Assembly: GCA_046565595.1 (NCBI GenBank)
Contig: JBKHYG010000086.1
Coordinates: 1-28,054, forward strand
DNA: 28,054 nucleotides
From: JBKHYG01 sp046565595
GTDB lineage: Bacteria; Actinomycetota; AC-67
Direction: 5' to 3'
Shown: positions 7,826 through 17,500 of the stretch, one piece after another
Layout of the letters: the number at the start of each line of letters is the position of its first letter
Position numbering within the stretch: position 1 is the stretch's first letter
The notes under the pieces: generated by a model
The model's database searches: none
Told to the model about the DNA's origin: nothing
Seen by the model: only the letters and a program-made list of their open reading frames with translations
Made by a program: the position numbers and the translations under genes

Positions 7826-9622
7826 TCACTGGACGAGGCTTCGATGCTCACCGTCGAAGCGCGTCAACCGGATCCTGTCGAAGTGCTCCAGCAGCGGGAT
7901 CGCGTATCTGCGGCTCGTGCCGAGGGCCTTCCGTAGTTCGCTGGTCGTCGCCGGGCCGCGTCCAAGGATCTCTCGCAACTTCGCTCCTGCTGCCTCGACC
8001 GTGGTGGCAGCGAAGATCAGGTCCCCGATCCGAACCAGGCGTCCGGCCCGCACGAGTGCCTCTAACAGATCCGGTGACGCTTCCAGTTCCGCTGGCGTCG
8101 GAGGCCGCAGACCTGCCGCCTCGATCTGCTCCACCAAGTCCTCGGTTCCCTCTGGCAGACGCACACGGAAATCGGCTCCTCGGATGAGGCTCCCTTCAGA
8201 GACTGCGCAGGTCCTATCGTCGGCGACCATCGCCTCAAGGAGGCTGGCATCCCAGCCGAGCTGCGCGAGCATCTCTGGTCTCGGCGCTCCAGCGGCGACG
8301 GGATCCGAATCGTGGAAGGCTCGCAGGGCTCGTCCAAGTTGCGCATCGAGATCCTGAAGTTGGGTCGAGGTCATCGCCAGATCACCGACGGTTACGAGTT
8401 GCTCTGGAACCTCATCGAGCCCGCATGCAGCCAACAGGCTCTGGATGCGGGTCGGGCCGCGGCGTGTGCAGGTATCGACGGCCACCTCTTGGCGTGAGGA
8501 CAGGTGCGCGCGCGAAGCGACACCCACATCCGGGGGGCGCATCGGATCGATGTCGAGGATCATCCCGCCCGCGATCACACGACGACCGCCGGTGTCACGG
8601 ATGATGATCCGATCGAGCGGTAAGGCCGGCTGCGGTTCGTCGAACCTGATCAGCGCCAGCGCATCTGTGCCGGCCGCGATCTCCGAAAGTTCACCGCCGG
8701 TTCCCGGGTCGAAGAACCGCAGACGAGCTGGACCGTTGGCGGTCCCTAGGTGAACCGTGAACGCGCCACGAGCCTTGAGGTGTTGTGCCGTGCGCGTCAG
8801 GCGAACGATGGCTATCAGTTCTCTGGAAGTCATCCAAGGCCCTCCCGACACCAGAGCCTGACCGCGAGCTACATCGTGTTTGGAGATCCCGGAGAGGTTC
8901 ACCGCTACCCGGGATACCGGCTCGGCCGGATCGCGTTTGGTCATGTGAGATTGGATGCTTCGGATCTTGGCCGAGATCCCGGAGGGCAGGACCTGGATCT
9001 CCTCGCCCACATGCAGGCGTCCCTCTGCGAGCGTTCCGGTCACCACCGTTCCCGCGCCGGCGATGGTGAAGGACCGATCGATGAACATCCTGGCGCGCCC
9101 GGTGGGCGCTGATGTTTCGAGGTTCACCATCTCTGTGATCGCGGCGATCAAGGGGTCCATCCCATCTCCGGTGATCGCTGACACCGGGATGATCGGAGAG
9201 CCGTGCAAGCTGGTCCCGTCGAGCCTTGCCTCGATCTCGGCCCGGCGGTCTTCCAGTTGATCGGCGTCGGCCAGATCGCTCTTGGTCATCGCGACCACAC
9301 ACCGGTCGACGCCCATCAGGTCCAGGATCTGGAGGTGTTCTTCGCTCTGCGGCTTCCATCCCTCGGTTGCATCCACCACGAACAGTACGCTCGCCACGCT
9401 GGTGACCCCGGCCAGCATGTTGCCGATGAACCTCTCATGGCCGGGAACATCGACGATCCCCAGTTCTCTCCCATCGGGCAGCGTCATCCACGCGAAGCCC
9501 AGGTCGATCGTCAGACCGCGTCGCTTCTCCTCCTCCCAGCGATCCGGGTCGATCCCCGTCAGTCTCTGAACGAGGGTGGACTTGCCGTGGTCTACATGTC
9601 CAGCGGTAGCCAGGACCGCCAT
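7826..9622 (-). CDS. selB: Selenocysteine-specific elongation factor SelB
   Basis: A 598-residue translational GTPase that delivers Sec-tRNA to UGA codons carrying a SECIS hairpin. G motifs are GHVDHGKS (8-15), RGLTIDLGF (35-43), DVPGHE (58-63) and TKSD (113-116). EF-Tu-like domains II and III follow, with FTIAGAGTVVTGTL. A C-terminal series of winged helices (about 400-598) binds the SECIS RNA. The length is normal (the E. coli protein has 614). The ATG shares one base with the TGA of the upstream potassium channel gene, so it is the third cistron of selA-channel-selB. The full-length gene with intact G motifs indicates a working selenocysteine system, although selC and selD are not in the window. 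Confidence 0.96.
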   Translation of the reverse strand: MAVLATAGHVDHGKSTLVQRLTGIDPDRWEEEKRRGLTIDLGFAWMTLPDGRELGIVDVPGHERFIGNMLAGVTSVASVLFVVDATEGWKPQSEEHLQILDLMGVDRCVVAMTKSDLADADQLEDRRAEIEARLDGTSLHGSPIIPVSAITGDGMDPLIAAITEMVNLETSAPTGRARMFIDRSFTIAGAGTVVTGTLAEGRLHVGEEIQVLPSGISAKIRSIQSHMTKRDPAEPVSRVAVNLSGISKHDVARGQALVSGGPWMTSRELIAIVRLTRTAQHLKARGAFTVHLGTANGPARLRFFDPGTGGELSEIAAGTDALALIRFDEPQPALPLDRIIIRDTGGRRVIAGGMILDIDPMRPPDVGVASRAHLSSRQEVAVDTCTRRGPTRIQSLLAACGLDEVPEQLVTVGDLAMTSTQLQDLDAQLGRALRAFHDSDPVAAGAPRPEMLAQLGWDASLLEAMVADDRTCAVSEGSLIRGADFRVRLPEGTEDLVEQIEAAGLRPPTPAELEASPDLLEALVRAGRLVRIGDLIFAATTVEAAGAKLREILGRGPATTSELRKALGTSRRYAIPLLEHFDRIRLTRFDGEHRSLVQ

Positions 9623-10632
9623 CAGGCGTCCGTTCTCCTTCCAGGGCGTGGTGCACCGACGGTCACGATCAGGTCTCCCGCAGCGACCTTCTCGTCATCG
9701 GCGGGGTTAGCGACCAGCTCGCCGTCGCTGGCCCTGCGGAGCAAGATCGGAAGCCCCTCGCCGCTGGCTTCCGCGACGCTCCTACCCTCGAACGGCGAGC
9801 CCTTCTCTATGAGGGTCTCCTCGAGACGCAAGGTGCTATCCCCGAGCCCTGCGATATCGAGATAATCGATGACCCTAGGCCGCAGGGCCAACAGAGCCAT
9901 GTGCCTGCCGCTGGACACATAAGGGGAGATAACGCGATCGACATTGGCTCGATATAGGCGCTCAGGGCTCTCGGGGTCGCTTGCTCGCGCGACTATGAAG
10001 AGGTCCGGCTTCACGGCTCTCGCGGTCAGGGCGATGTAGACATTGGCCGCATCCGAATCGACCGCGCAGATCAAGCCTCTGGCTCGTTCCACACCGGCCT
10101 GGCGCAGTATCGCCTCTCGGGTGGAATCTCCGATGATGTGATGGACGCCGTCAGCGTGCATCAGTTCGGTCGTCTCAGGCTCGTTGTCGATGACGACGAA
10201 GGGAACGCCCTCGGATTCGAATTCGCGAGCAACTGCGCGGCCGACACGGCCATAGGCGCAGACGATGAAGTGGTCGTTCAGTCTGTCGATCTGCTTCTGC
10301 ATCCTGCGTCTCCTACCTGCTGAGCGAAGTTGGCCGGCGGTACTTACGCTCGTCGCCACAGCGATGATCGAGAGGAACAGCGTCACGCCGAAGAAGGCAA
10401 GGCTGCTGGTGAAGATCTTCTCTAGGCCGTCAGGTTTCACCTCGGGGGTGAAGCCAACCGTCGTCAGGACCAGGACGGTGCGATACAGCGATTCCAGGGG
10501 CGCATGGCCGAAGAACATGTACCCGACGACGCCATAGGCGACCACCGAGAGCACACCGATGCTGAGGACGATGATCCGGCGAGCCGCCTCGGACATCTCC
10601 TGCGGATGGTGGCGAGGGATCTGTGAGGCCAT
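9622..10632 (-). CDS. Two-helix potassium channel with RCK/TrkA domain
   Basis: A 336-residue ion channel subunit of the MthK type. Two membrane helices (about 18-41 and 71-96) flank a pore loop with the filter TTVGF (57-61), where TVGYGD is commonest. A cytoplasmic RCK domain follows: TrkA-N from about 121 with the Rossmann motif AYGRVGRAVA (126-135) and VIDNEPE, then TrkA-C at about 255-330. It should conduct potassium as a tetramer gated by a ligand on the RCK ring; the ligand is unknown. It lies between selA (2-bp gap) and selB (one-base overlap), so it is co-transcribed with the selenocysteine genes. Why these are joined is not evident. Confidence 0.92.
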   Translation of the reverse strand: MASQIPRHHPQEMSEAARRIIVLSIGVLSVVAYGVVGYMFFGHAPLESLYRTVLVLTTVGFTPEVKPDGLEKIFTSSLAFFGVTLFLSIIAVATSVSTAGQLRSAGRRRRMQKQIDRLNDHFIVCAYGRVGRAVAREFESEGVPFVVIDNEPETTELMHADGVHHIIGDSTREAILRQAGVERARGLICAVDSDAANVYIALTARAVKPDLFIVARASDPESPERLYRANVDRVISPYVSSGRHMALLALRPRVIDYLDIAGLGDSTLRLEETLIEKGSPFEGRSVAEASGEGLPILLRRASDGELVANPADDEKVAAGDLIVTVGAPRPGRRTDA

Positions 10633-10634
10633 CG

Positions 10635-11972
10635 CTACGAGCCTACGGGAGCCTCATCTGTGGCCTCTCGCACGGCAGCGATCAGACCCTCTGTGTCCTG
10701 CGGATCAACGCTGCGCATGTCCAGCAGCACCTGCCCCGACTCGATACGGCACACGACCGGTTGGCGTGCGGACCGCAGCCTCGCCGCCAGATCCTCGGGC
10801 TCCCCTGGCAGGGCCAGACCCCAACTTGGCAACTCCACCCCGGGGGCCGAGCCTCCTCCGATCAATGAGACGCATCCCATGACCGTACCCACACCCGCGG
10901 CGTCTCTCACATGGTTCGCGAGGGCACGGACATCCTGCTCCGATCGATCGATCAGCGTCCAGATGTGCAGCTGGCGGCGCTGCCCTCGGGCGTGGATCGC
11001 GAGGGTTTCCTCGAGTTGGGCGAGGACGACCTTTCCAGGCCGGAGCGCGCGGAACGACGGGTGCTTGGCCATGACCCGGATGAGCTCTGACCGCCCAACG
11101 ACGATCCCCGCCTGAGGACCGCCCAACAACTTGTCGCCTGAGAAGCAGGCCAGATCCGCGCCAGCCTCGATCACCGAACGAGCATCAGGCTCGTCGGGCA
11201 TCGATGGGTGAGGTTCGAGCAGGCCAGAACCGATATCGAACAGGAAGGGGATGTCGGCCTCTCGGGCTAGGACGGCCAGTTCGGTGACCGTTGGTCCGGT
11301 CGCGAATCCCTCGATCGTGAAATTGGAGGGGTGCGCGGACAGGATCATCGCCGTGCGGGTCGTGATCGCGGATCGGAAGTCTTCGATGGTCGTCTTGTTA
11401 GTGGTGCCGACCTCTCGCAGGAACGCACCGGCAGAGCTGAGGACATCGGGCAGCCTGAAGGATCCGCCGATGGTGATCAACTCGCCTCTGCTCGCCAACA
11501 CCTCTCCCCGTCCGGCTAACGCGGTTGCCGCAAGGAGCAGAGCAGCGGCATTGTTGTTGACGACCAGACCCGCTTCCGCGCCGGTTACTGCCGCAGCCAG
11601 GAGAGCCGACCGGGCTCCGCGCCCCCCTCGTGATCCCGTCTCCAGATCCATCTCCACCGGATAGCTGCCCGACGCGCGCAGACCGGCCTGGATCGCCAGT
11701 GGATGCAGCCATGCCCGTCCGAGATTGGTGTGCAAGAGCACACCGGTTGCGTTGATGACGGCAGGGCTGTGGGTCGCCGATCTTGACGCCATCCGTCGAG
11801 CAGCAGCCTCTGGGTCGGCGTAGCCCCCCGACTCGATGATGGTGCGCGCCTCGTCGATAGCGCGTCTGGCTATCCATGCCAAGACATCAGGCGAAAGGGT
11901 GCTTCCATGATCGGCCGCCAGAGCATCCACCAGAGCATCAACCTTCGGGAGTGCTCGGCGCGGGTCGGTCAT
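10635..11972 (-). CDS. selA: L-seryl-tRNA(Sec) selenium transferase SelA
   Basis: A 445-residue PLP enzyme that converts Ser-tRNA(Sec) to Sec-tRNA(Sec) using selenophosphate. The N-terminal tRNA-binding part leads to INATGVLLHTNLGRA (73-87). GTTNKT (189-194) is the typical SelA loop, and the PLP lysine is K281 in FSGDKLLGGPQAG. LRPGKVVLAQLEETL is also conserved. Length is normal for bacterial SelA. It is first in a three-gene operon with the potassium channel and selB. The ATG at 11972 has no ribosome binding site, but a TACGCT box ends seven bases upstream, so the mRNA is probably leaderless. The upstream region is a tandem duplication. Confidence 0.96.
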   Translation of the reverse strand: MTDPRRALPKVDALVDALAADHGSTLSPDVLAWIARRAIDEARTIIESGGYADPEAAARRMASRSATHSPAVINATGVLLHTNLGRAWLHPLAIQAGLRASGSYPVEMDLETGSRGGRGARSALLAAAVTGAEAGLVVNNNAAALLLAATALAGRGEVLASRGELITIGGSFRLPDVLSSAGAFLREVGTTNKTTIEDFRSAITTRTAMILSAHPSNFTIEGFATGPTVTELAVLAREADIPFLFDIGSGLLEPHPSMPDEPDARSVIEAGADLACFSGDKLLGGPQAGIVVGRSELIRVMAKHPSFRALRPGKVVLAQLEETLAIHARGQRRQLHIWTLIDRSEQDVRALANHVRDAAGVGTVMGCVSLIGGGSAPGVELPSWGLALPGEPEDLAARLRSARQPVVCRIESGQVLLDMRSVDPQDTEGLIAAVREATDEAPVGS

Positions 11973-11977
11973 GAGCC

Positions 11978-12063
11978 GAAGCGTATCGCCGCACGCGTCC
12001 TCGAAGCATCCACAGCGGTCGAAGGGTATCGCCGCACGCGTGCTCGAAGCATTCGCAGCGGTC
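11978..12063. repeat. Two 43-bp tandem repeats upstream of selA
   Basis: Units 11978-12020 and 12021-12063 are adjacent and differ at four positions. Each contains TATCGCCGCACGCGT and ends CAGCGGTC. Read on the minus strand, each carries a potential -10 (TACGCT in the selA-proximal copy, TACCCT in the distal copy). The duplication occupies most of the gap between selA and the divergent lipoprotein gene. Confidence 0.9.
11980..11985 (-). promoter_or_regulatory. -10 box of the selA operon (leaderless)
   Basis: Minus-strand TACGCT lies seven bases before the selA ATG, within the proximal 43-bp repeat. No Shine-Dalgarno is present. Confidence 0.5.
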
Positions 12064-12104
12064 GAGGCGTCGTGACAGAATCGCTTCAGGTCAGCACCTC
12101 AAAG

Positions 12105-12110
12105 AGGAGG
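12105..12110 (+). promoter_or_regulatory. Ribosome binding site of the cupredoxin-like lipoprotein gene
   Basis: AGGAGG lies four bases before the TTG at 12115. It supports this unusual start, which is also the one giving a complete lipoprotein signal peptide. Confidence 0.7.
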
Positions 12111-12114
12111 GTCG

Positions 12115-12903
12115 TTGTACAGGTTCGCGTCGTTCGCACTCGCCGTCTCCCTCACCGCTTGTGGTGGCGCGACCGATGGATCCAGGCTCGAGGTAACTCT
12201 CACAGACTTCTCGTTCAAGATGCGGGCGACCACTACCCCCGGGCCGGTCCTGGTCGAGGCGGTCAACCGCGGCGAGACGATGCACGAGATCCGCGTGTTC
12301 GCCTTGGAAGGATCCAAGGGTCTGGCGGATGCTCAGGCCTACTTCGAGGACGGAGGCGGATCGCCCGCGGATTGGATGAAGCCGATAGCGGAGATGAGCA
12401 TCATCAATCCTGGCATCCGTTCCGGCTTCGTAGCGGATCTCTCTGACCCCGGCACCTATCTGTTCGCGTGTACCTTCCCCGACAGCGAGTTCACGCTGCA
12501 TGCGGCTCGAGGGATGCTCGCCACACTCGAGGTAGACGGTCAGCCCTCGGGGCGTGTCGCACCGGAACCGCAGACGACCATCCGCATCGGAGAGAGCGCG
12601 CCCACGGTTCCCGAGCTGACCTCTGGCCGTCGTCTGGTCGCCTTCCAGAACATGACGGCTGTTCCAGCCGATGTCTCGATCATGTCCTCGAACGAAGCGG
12701 CCATAGATGAGTTCGAAGACTGGGTCGGGAACGGTCAGGTCGGTGATCCGCCCTTGACGACTTACGGCGGCGGTTCGGTGCCGCCGGGACAGATCCGGAT
12801 CTTCGAGGTCGATCTGCCTCCCGGTCAGTATCGCCTGCTGACGACGCTGCGACACTCATCCGACGACCTCGAGGATCGCTTCACGGAACTGACGGTCATC
12901 TGA
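12115..12903 (+). CDS. Cupredoxin-like lipoprotein
   Basis: A 262-residue exported lipoprotein. The signal peptide ends in the lipobox LTAC with C16 as the lipidated residue. Residues about 24-141 look like a plastocyanin-type fold: TLTDFSFKM, then H57 (TMHE), C119 (FAC), H129 and M134 (LHAARGM). This is the full His-Cys-His-Met set of a type 1 copper site, which suggests a membrane-tethered electron carrier or copper-binding protein. Residues about 150-262 resemble a second beta-sandwich without those ligands. The start is TTG at 12115, backed by AGGAGG. It is divergent from selA across the 43-bp repeats. Redox partner unknown; the copper assignment rests on ligand spacing, not an alignment. 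Confidence 0.75.
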   Translation: MYRFASFALAVSLTACGGATDGSRLEVTLTDFSFKMRATTTPGPVLVEAVNRGETMHEIRVFALEGSKGLADAQAYFEDGGGSPADWMKPIAEMSIINPGIRSGFVADLSDPGTYLFACTFPDSEFTLHAARGMLATLEVDGQPSGRVAPEPQTTIRIGESAPTVPELTSGRRLVAFQNMTAVPADVSIMSSNEAAIDEFEDWVGNGQVGDPPLTTYGGGSVPPGQIRIFEVDLPPGQYRLLTTLRHSSDDLEDRFTELTVI

Positions 12904-12988
12904 GCTGGCCACCTTGCCGTGCGTTGGCCCAAGCGGTGAGGGACAAGCGCGGTTGGTCATCGGTTCGCCGCCGTGCGAACATTGGGGT

Positions 12989-13810
12989 GTGAGCGATCCG
13001 ACCGAGCGCCCATCCTTCACCCTGCCCGCGGAACCCCCCGCGGAACCTGCGCCAACCCGAGATGCGGCAACGGTGGTCGTCGTGCGCGACGGCGACGAAG
13101 GGCTGGAGGTCTTCATGCTTCAACGCACTATGAACTCTGACTTCGTAGGCGGGGCCTATGTGTTCCCAGGAGGCACGGTCGATCCGGACGACCTGGATCC
13201 GTCGTGGGAAGACCGAACCTTGCCTCTCTCTGAGGATCTCCGACGGTGCCTCGGCGATCTCGCTCTGCCCTTGGTCGTGTGCGCGATCCGTGAGACATTC
13301 GAAGAGGCTGGGATCCTGCTCGCGCGCACCCGGGACGGCGAGCCCGTCCGACTGCTCGACGACGACCTGTGGGACCGGCGCCGGGACGAGTTGAACGCGC
13401 GCAGCCGCTCGTTCGCGAACATCATCGAGGAGGCTGAGGTGGTCCTGGATCCTTCCCTCCTCCGATATTGGAGCCGCCTGGTGACGCCGCTTTCGGCTCC
13501 CAAGCGGTACGACGCGAGGTTCTTCGTCGCGCGGATGCCAGAAGGACAAGACCCTCTGCACGACGACATGGAGACGACCGACTCGGTGTGGATCCGTCCC
13601 AGCAGAGCTGTCGAGGACGGTCGGGCAGGGCGGTTCATGATCATCTTCCCGACGCGCAGGACATTGGAAGCCGTCGATGAGCACGCCGACGCTGCATCGG
13701 TGTTCGCGGCAGCAGAGGATCGAGATCCCGCTCCCTTGACCCCCGAGGTGGTCTTGGTCGAGGGGATCCCGAAGATCGCTCTACCGGGCGGAACCATCCA
13801 CGACCTATGA
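12989..13810 (+). CDS. Nudix hydrolase, NUDT19-like with split Nudix box
   Basis: A 273-residue Nudix protein expected to cleave a nucleoside-diphosphate-linked substrate. The Nudix box is split: PGG at 60-62 starts it and RETFEEAG at 101-108 completes it, with an insertion of roughly 30 residues between. Such an insertion occurs in the NUDT19/acyl-CoA diphosphatase branch, so a CoA derivative is a reasonable but unproven substrate. I use the GTG at 12989. The frame is open further upstream to a TTG at 12914, but that extension has no family-like sequence or ribosome binding site. Its TGA overlaps the ATG of the next gene as ATGA. Confidence 0.88.
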   Translation: MSDPTERPSFTLPAEPPAEPAPTRDAATVVVVRDGDEGLEVFMLQRTMNSDFVGGAYVFPGGTVDPDDLDPSWEDRTLPLSEDLRRCLGDLALPLVVCAIRETFEEAGILLARTRDGEPVRLLDDDLWDRRRDELNARSRSFANIIEEAEVVLDPSLLRYWSRLVTPLSAPKRYDARFFVARMPEGQDPLHDDMETTDSVWIRPSRAVEDGRAGRFMIIFPTRRTLEAVDEHADAASVFAAAEDRDPAPLTPEVVLVEGIPKIALPGGTIHDL

Positions 13811-14559
13811 CCGTCGAGATGCTCGCCGAAGGGGTGCGTCGGATACTGGCGCCCAACCCTGGCCCCTGGACGCTGGAGGGCACGAACACCTATCTGCTGG
13901 GACATCGGCGGGTCGTGGTGTTGGATCCGGGCCCTGATACACAGACCCATCTGGATGCCATCCGCACCGCATCACCTGAGATCTGCGCCGTGCTGCTGAC
14001 CCATCGTCATCCCGATCATGCCGAGAGTGCGGAACATCTCGCATCTTCGCTGGGGGTCGCCCTGTTGGAGCCTCGCGACGGCGAACCTGTCGTGCTTGAC
14101 CACGCGACGCTCGAGACGATCGCAACCCCCGGCCATTCGAGCGACCATCGGTGCTTCCTGCTGCGCGAAGCCAGGATCTTGTTCTCCGGCGACCATGTCC
14201 TAGGGCGGGGCACGACGGTGGTGGCTCATCCCGATGGCGACATGAGCGACTACATGCGGTCATTGGACCGTCTCATCGGGATGGACATCTCAACCATCTA
14301 TCCAGGCCACGGACCCACGATCGAGAACCCCGCAGAGGTACTGCAGGGCTACCGCCAGCACCGTCTCGCCCGCGAGACCAAGGTGTTGAACTCCGTCTCT
14401 GAGGGACCGAGAGACCTGGAACAGATCCTGGGGATCGCATACGACGATGTGGCCGAAGAGGTGCTTCCGGCTGCACGGCTCAGCCTGCGCGCGCACCTGG
14501 ACAAACTCGTCGCCGATGGGGTGCTGACGCATGAGGAGGACCGGTGGCGACTTCGGTGA
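13807..14559 (+). CDS. Metallo-beta-lactamase-fold hydrolase, LACTB2-like
   Basis: A 250-residue binuclear zinc hydrolase. Metal ligands are in THRHPDHAE (H66, H68, D70, H71), H110 (TPGHSSDH), D129 (FSGDHVLGRG) and H168 (YPGHGP). A C-terminal winged-helix-like segment (about 180-250) is typical of the LACTB2/Rv3677c group, which includes nucleases and thioester hydrolases; the substrate is unknown. It starts inside the Nudix stop (ATGA), and its own last 16 bases overlap the cyclase gene, so the three genes form a translationally coupled unit. A Nudix/MBL pair near RidA and the ArsA genes also occurs around Rv3672c-Rv3678c. Confidence 0.92.
   Translation: MTVEMLAEGVRRILAPNPGPWTLEGTNTYLLGHRRVVVLDPGPDTQTHLDAIRTASPEICAVLLTHRHPDHAESAEHLASSLGVALLEPRDGEPVVLDHATLETIATPGHSSDHRCFLLREARILFSGDHVLGRGTTVVAHPDGDMSDYMRSLDRLIGMDISTIYPGHGPTIENPAEVLQGYRQHRLARETKVLNSVSEGPRDLEQILGIAYDDVAEEVLPAARLSLRAHLDKLVADGVLTHEEDRWRLR
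14533..14540 (+). promoter_or_regulatory. Ribosome binding site inside the MBL gene for the cyclase
   Basis: GAGGAGGA ends three bases before the GTG at 14544 and lies within the last codons of the MBL gene. It fixes a GTG start that overlaps the preceding stop by 16 bases. Confidence 0.75.
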
Positions 14560-17500
14560 CCTGCCCCCGATGTCAGGCCGAACTCGCCGCCGACGCTCGG
14601 TTCTGCTCCAACTGTGGCGCATCGCTAGAGATCGGCCGTGGCGAGACCGAGCGGCGCGTCGTCACGGTCCTGTTCGCCGATCTGACCGGCTTCACGGCTC
14701 TCAGTGAAGGACGAGACCCCGAGCAGGTGAAACAGATAATCGATCGCGCGATCGCGCGGCTGTCTCTGATAGTCGAACGATATGGCGGGCGGGTCGACAA
14801 GGTGATCGGGGACGAGTTGATGGCGGTGTTCGGCGCCCCTTCCAGCCACGAGGACGACCCGGAGCGAGCGACCCGAGCAGCGTTCGCGATGCACAGCGAA
14901 CTGGAAGCGATGTCTTCGGATGCGAGCCTTCCGCCTCTGCGTCTGCACATCGGTATCAACACCGGAGAGGTCGTAGCCGGGCTGGTTGGCGGTCGCGACT
15001 ACACCGTCCTAGGCGATGCGGTGAACATCGCTCGTCGCCTCCAAGAGGCCGCTCAGCCCGGGCAGATCCTGGTCGGCGAACAGACGCGGGCGCTGACGCG
15101 CGGCTCCATCACCTATCGGCCTGTCGGCGGCGTGGACGCCAAGGGCAAAGCCTTGCCCGTCACGGCTTTCGAAGCGATAGCAGAGCGGGGGCTGCCCGGC
15201 AGGATCGGGGCGCTCGAGACGCCTCTGATCGGCCGGCGGGAAGAGTTGCAGACGATCACCCTCGCAGCGCTCATGGCCGAGAGGGATCGGAGCCCCCGCA
15301 TCGTCACCCTCGTCGGCGACCCCGGCATGGGCAAGTCCAAGATCGCCTCTGAGGTCATATCAGAGGGCGGCCGCCGGAAGGTCAGGGTCCTCGGCGGCCG
15401 ATCCCTGCCGTACGCGACCATCTCGCCAGGCTTCGCCCTCGAGCAGGTCGTCCGCGGCGCGCTGGACCTGAGCGGCGAAGATCCCGAGCCGCAACGACGG
15501 CAGGTAGCCGCAGCGTTGCAGGATCTGGGGCTGCAGAGCGAGGTCGAGGTGCTGTCGGCTTTCCTGGGCTTGACCGAGGATCGGGCAGGAAATACCGGGG
15601 GGGCACCCGGAGCCGGAGCGACGCCGACGCTGCCCCGGGTGATCGAGGCCTGTTCGAGGCTCCTGGTGCGGATCGCTCGCCGCGAAGGTCTGCTGATCGT
15701 GATCTGGAACGACCTGCAGTGGGCCGAAGACATCGTGCTGGAAGCGTTGGATGTGATGCTCCGCGAACAGGACGCTCCGATCCTGTTCGTAGCGCTCGCC
15801 CGACCGGGCCTGCTCGACTCCGAGCCCAGATACCTGCGTTCCAGCGCCTCGTTCCTGCTGCCGCTTCTGCCTCTGAGCGACGCTCGCTCTCGAGAGGTAT
15901 TGCATGCGATCGGACCCGATCTGGATGCGACCACCGTCGAAGAGATCATCCGCCGAGCGGGCGGAAACCCGTTCTTCCTCGAGGAACTCGCCCGGCTGTA
16001 TCGAGGGTCCCCCGATCCGCAGAAGGTGCCGGCCACCATCCATGCTCTCGTAGCCGCGCGGCTGGACTCCCTCGATCCCACCGATCGACGGGTACTGCAG
16101 TTGGCCGCGCTAGCCGGCGATCCGCTCGAGCCAGAGATCATCGAGGAACTGACGGGAGGTTCGGCCCGAGAGCGGCTCAGCGGCTTGGTCGAGTCAGGGT
16201 TCCTGGAGCGACAGGGTGCGGCGATGCGGTTCCGTCAGAAGGTCGTTCGAGAGGTCGCCGTGTCGTCGCTTCCCAAACAGGTCCGTGTCGAACTGCTGGT
16301 GCGCCTCGCCGGCTTGCTGGAAGCCAAGATCGCAGACCAGGCAGGTCCGGCCGCGGCACTCTCGGAGGAACGCGCCGCCTCGGCCTACGAAGAGGCTGCC
16401 ATCACCGCTCGAGAGATCGGCGAGCCTGCGCAAGACGCGGCGAGGAAGGCGCGCTCTCTGCTGAAACGCGTAGGGGACAGAGCTCGAGCCCGAGACGCTT
16501 CGCGGCAAGCGGTCACCTGGTACGGCCGAGCCATCGATGTCTTGGACCAGCCCCCCGGCCACGATCTGAGGACCAGGTACGCCGAGGCCCTGATCGGGGT
16601 CCTGAGGTTCTCCGAGGCAGACGAGGAGCTCTCGCTGGCGTTGAAGGCTGCGCGCGAGGCGGGAGACCGGGCAGCCGAAGGCCGGGTGCTTCGCCTGGTG
16701 GGAGACGCCGCACGGATGCAGGGTCGCTTCGAGGAGGCGAGAGAGGCACTGGAAGGTTCCCTACGGATCGCTCGAGACGAGCGTCGTCCCGATGACCTGA
16801 TCGACGCCGAGCGTGCCCTCGGGATGCTGGATCTGTTCGCCGGTGATTGGCACTCGGCCAGCGAGAACTTCCGCACGGCCCTGGAACGAGCGCGCGGCGT
16901 CGGCGACCGTCGCGGAGAAGCTTGGGCGTTGCAGAGCCTCGGCTGGGCAGCACTCATGCGAGGACGCGCCGAAGATGCGATCGACTCCTTCAAGCAAGGC
17001 GAGGCGATCTTCGACGAGCTGGACGATCACGAGGGCCGAGGCTGGTGCATCGGTATGCGCTCCTGGGCACTGCTGATCATCGGCCAACTCGATGAGGCCG
17101 AGATCCTCCTTGCGGAACTCGATCACATGCTCACCGTCGAGTTCCCCGGAGACGATGCGAACCTGGTGATGGCTCGCCGGATAATGACCGTCCTGCGTGC
17201 CTACCTCGCGATCGCCCGAGCCGAGCTGATGACCGCCGAGCAGATCAGCCGCCGGATCCTCGAAGAGCCCGACTGGCACGGCCAATCCTGGGCACATTCG
17301 CTGGCCGCCTACCCATTAGCGCTCTCTGCGCTGTTCCAGCGGAGACTCACCGCTGCCGATCAGGCGATCCGCCAGGGGACGCACGCAGCCGAGCAGGGAG
17401 GCGACCCGTTCTATCGCGCCCTCTACATGATCGCGGAAGCTTGGCTCGAGGTAGAGCGCGACCGGCCCGACGATGCCGCGAAGCTGTTGGACGAGGTCGA

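Noticed and set aside
11978..12063. CRISPR-like repeats
   Set aside because: Only two directly adjacent copies, no spacers and no cas genes.
11973..12114. Possible selC (tRNA-Sec) beside selA
   Set aside because: No 8-bp acceptor stem, no UCA anticodon arm and no T-loop consensus; the gap is taken up by the 43-bp repeats and the lipoprotein ribosome binding site.
12901..12936. UGA read-through as selenocysteine at the end of the cupredoxin-like gene
   Set aside because: The frame continues only about a dozen residues to another stop and adds nothing resembling a domain; no SECIS-like hairpin was recognised.
15113..16141. Long minus-strand open frame inside the cyclase gene
   Set aside because: It is antisense to conserved cyclase/ATPase motifs and has Ser/Arg-rich composition typical of a shadow frame.
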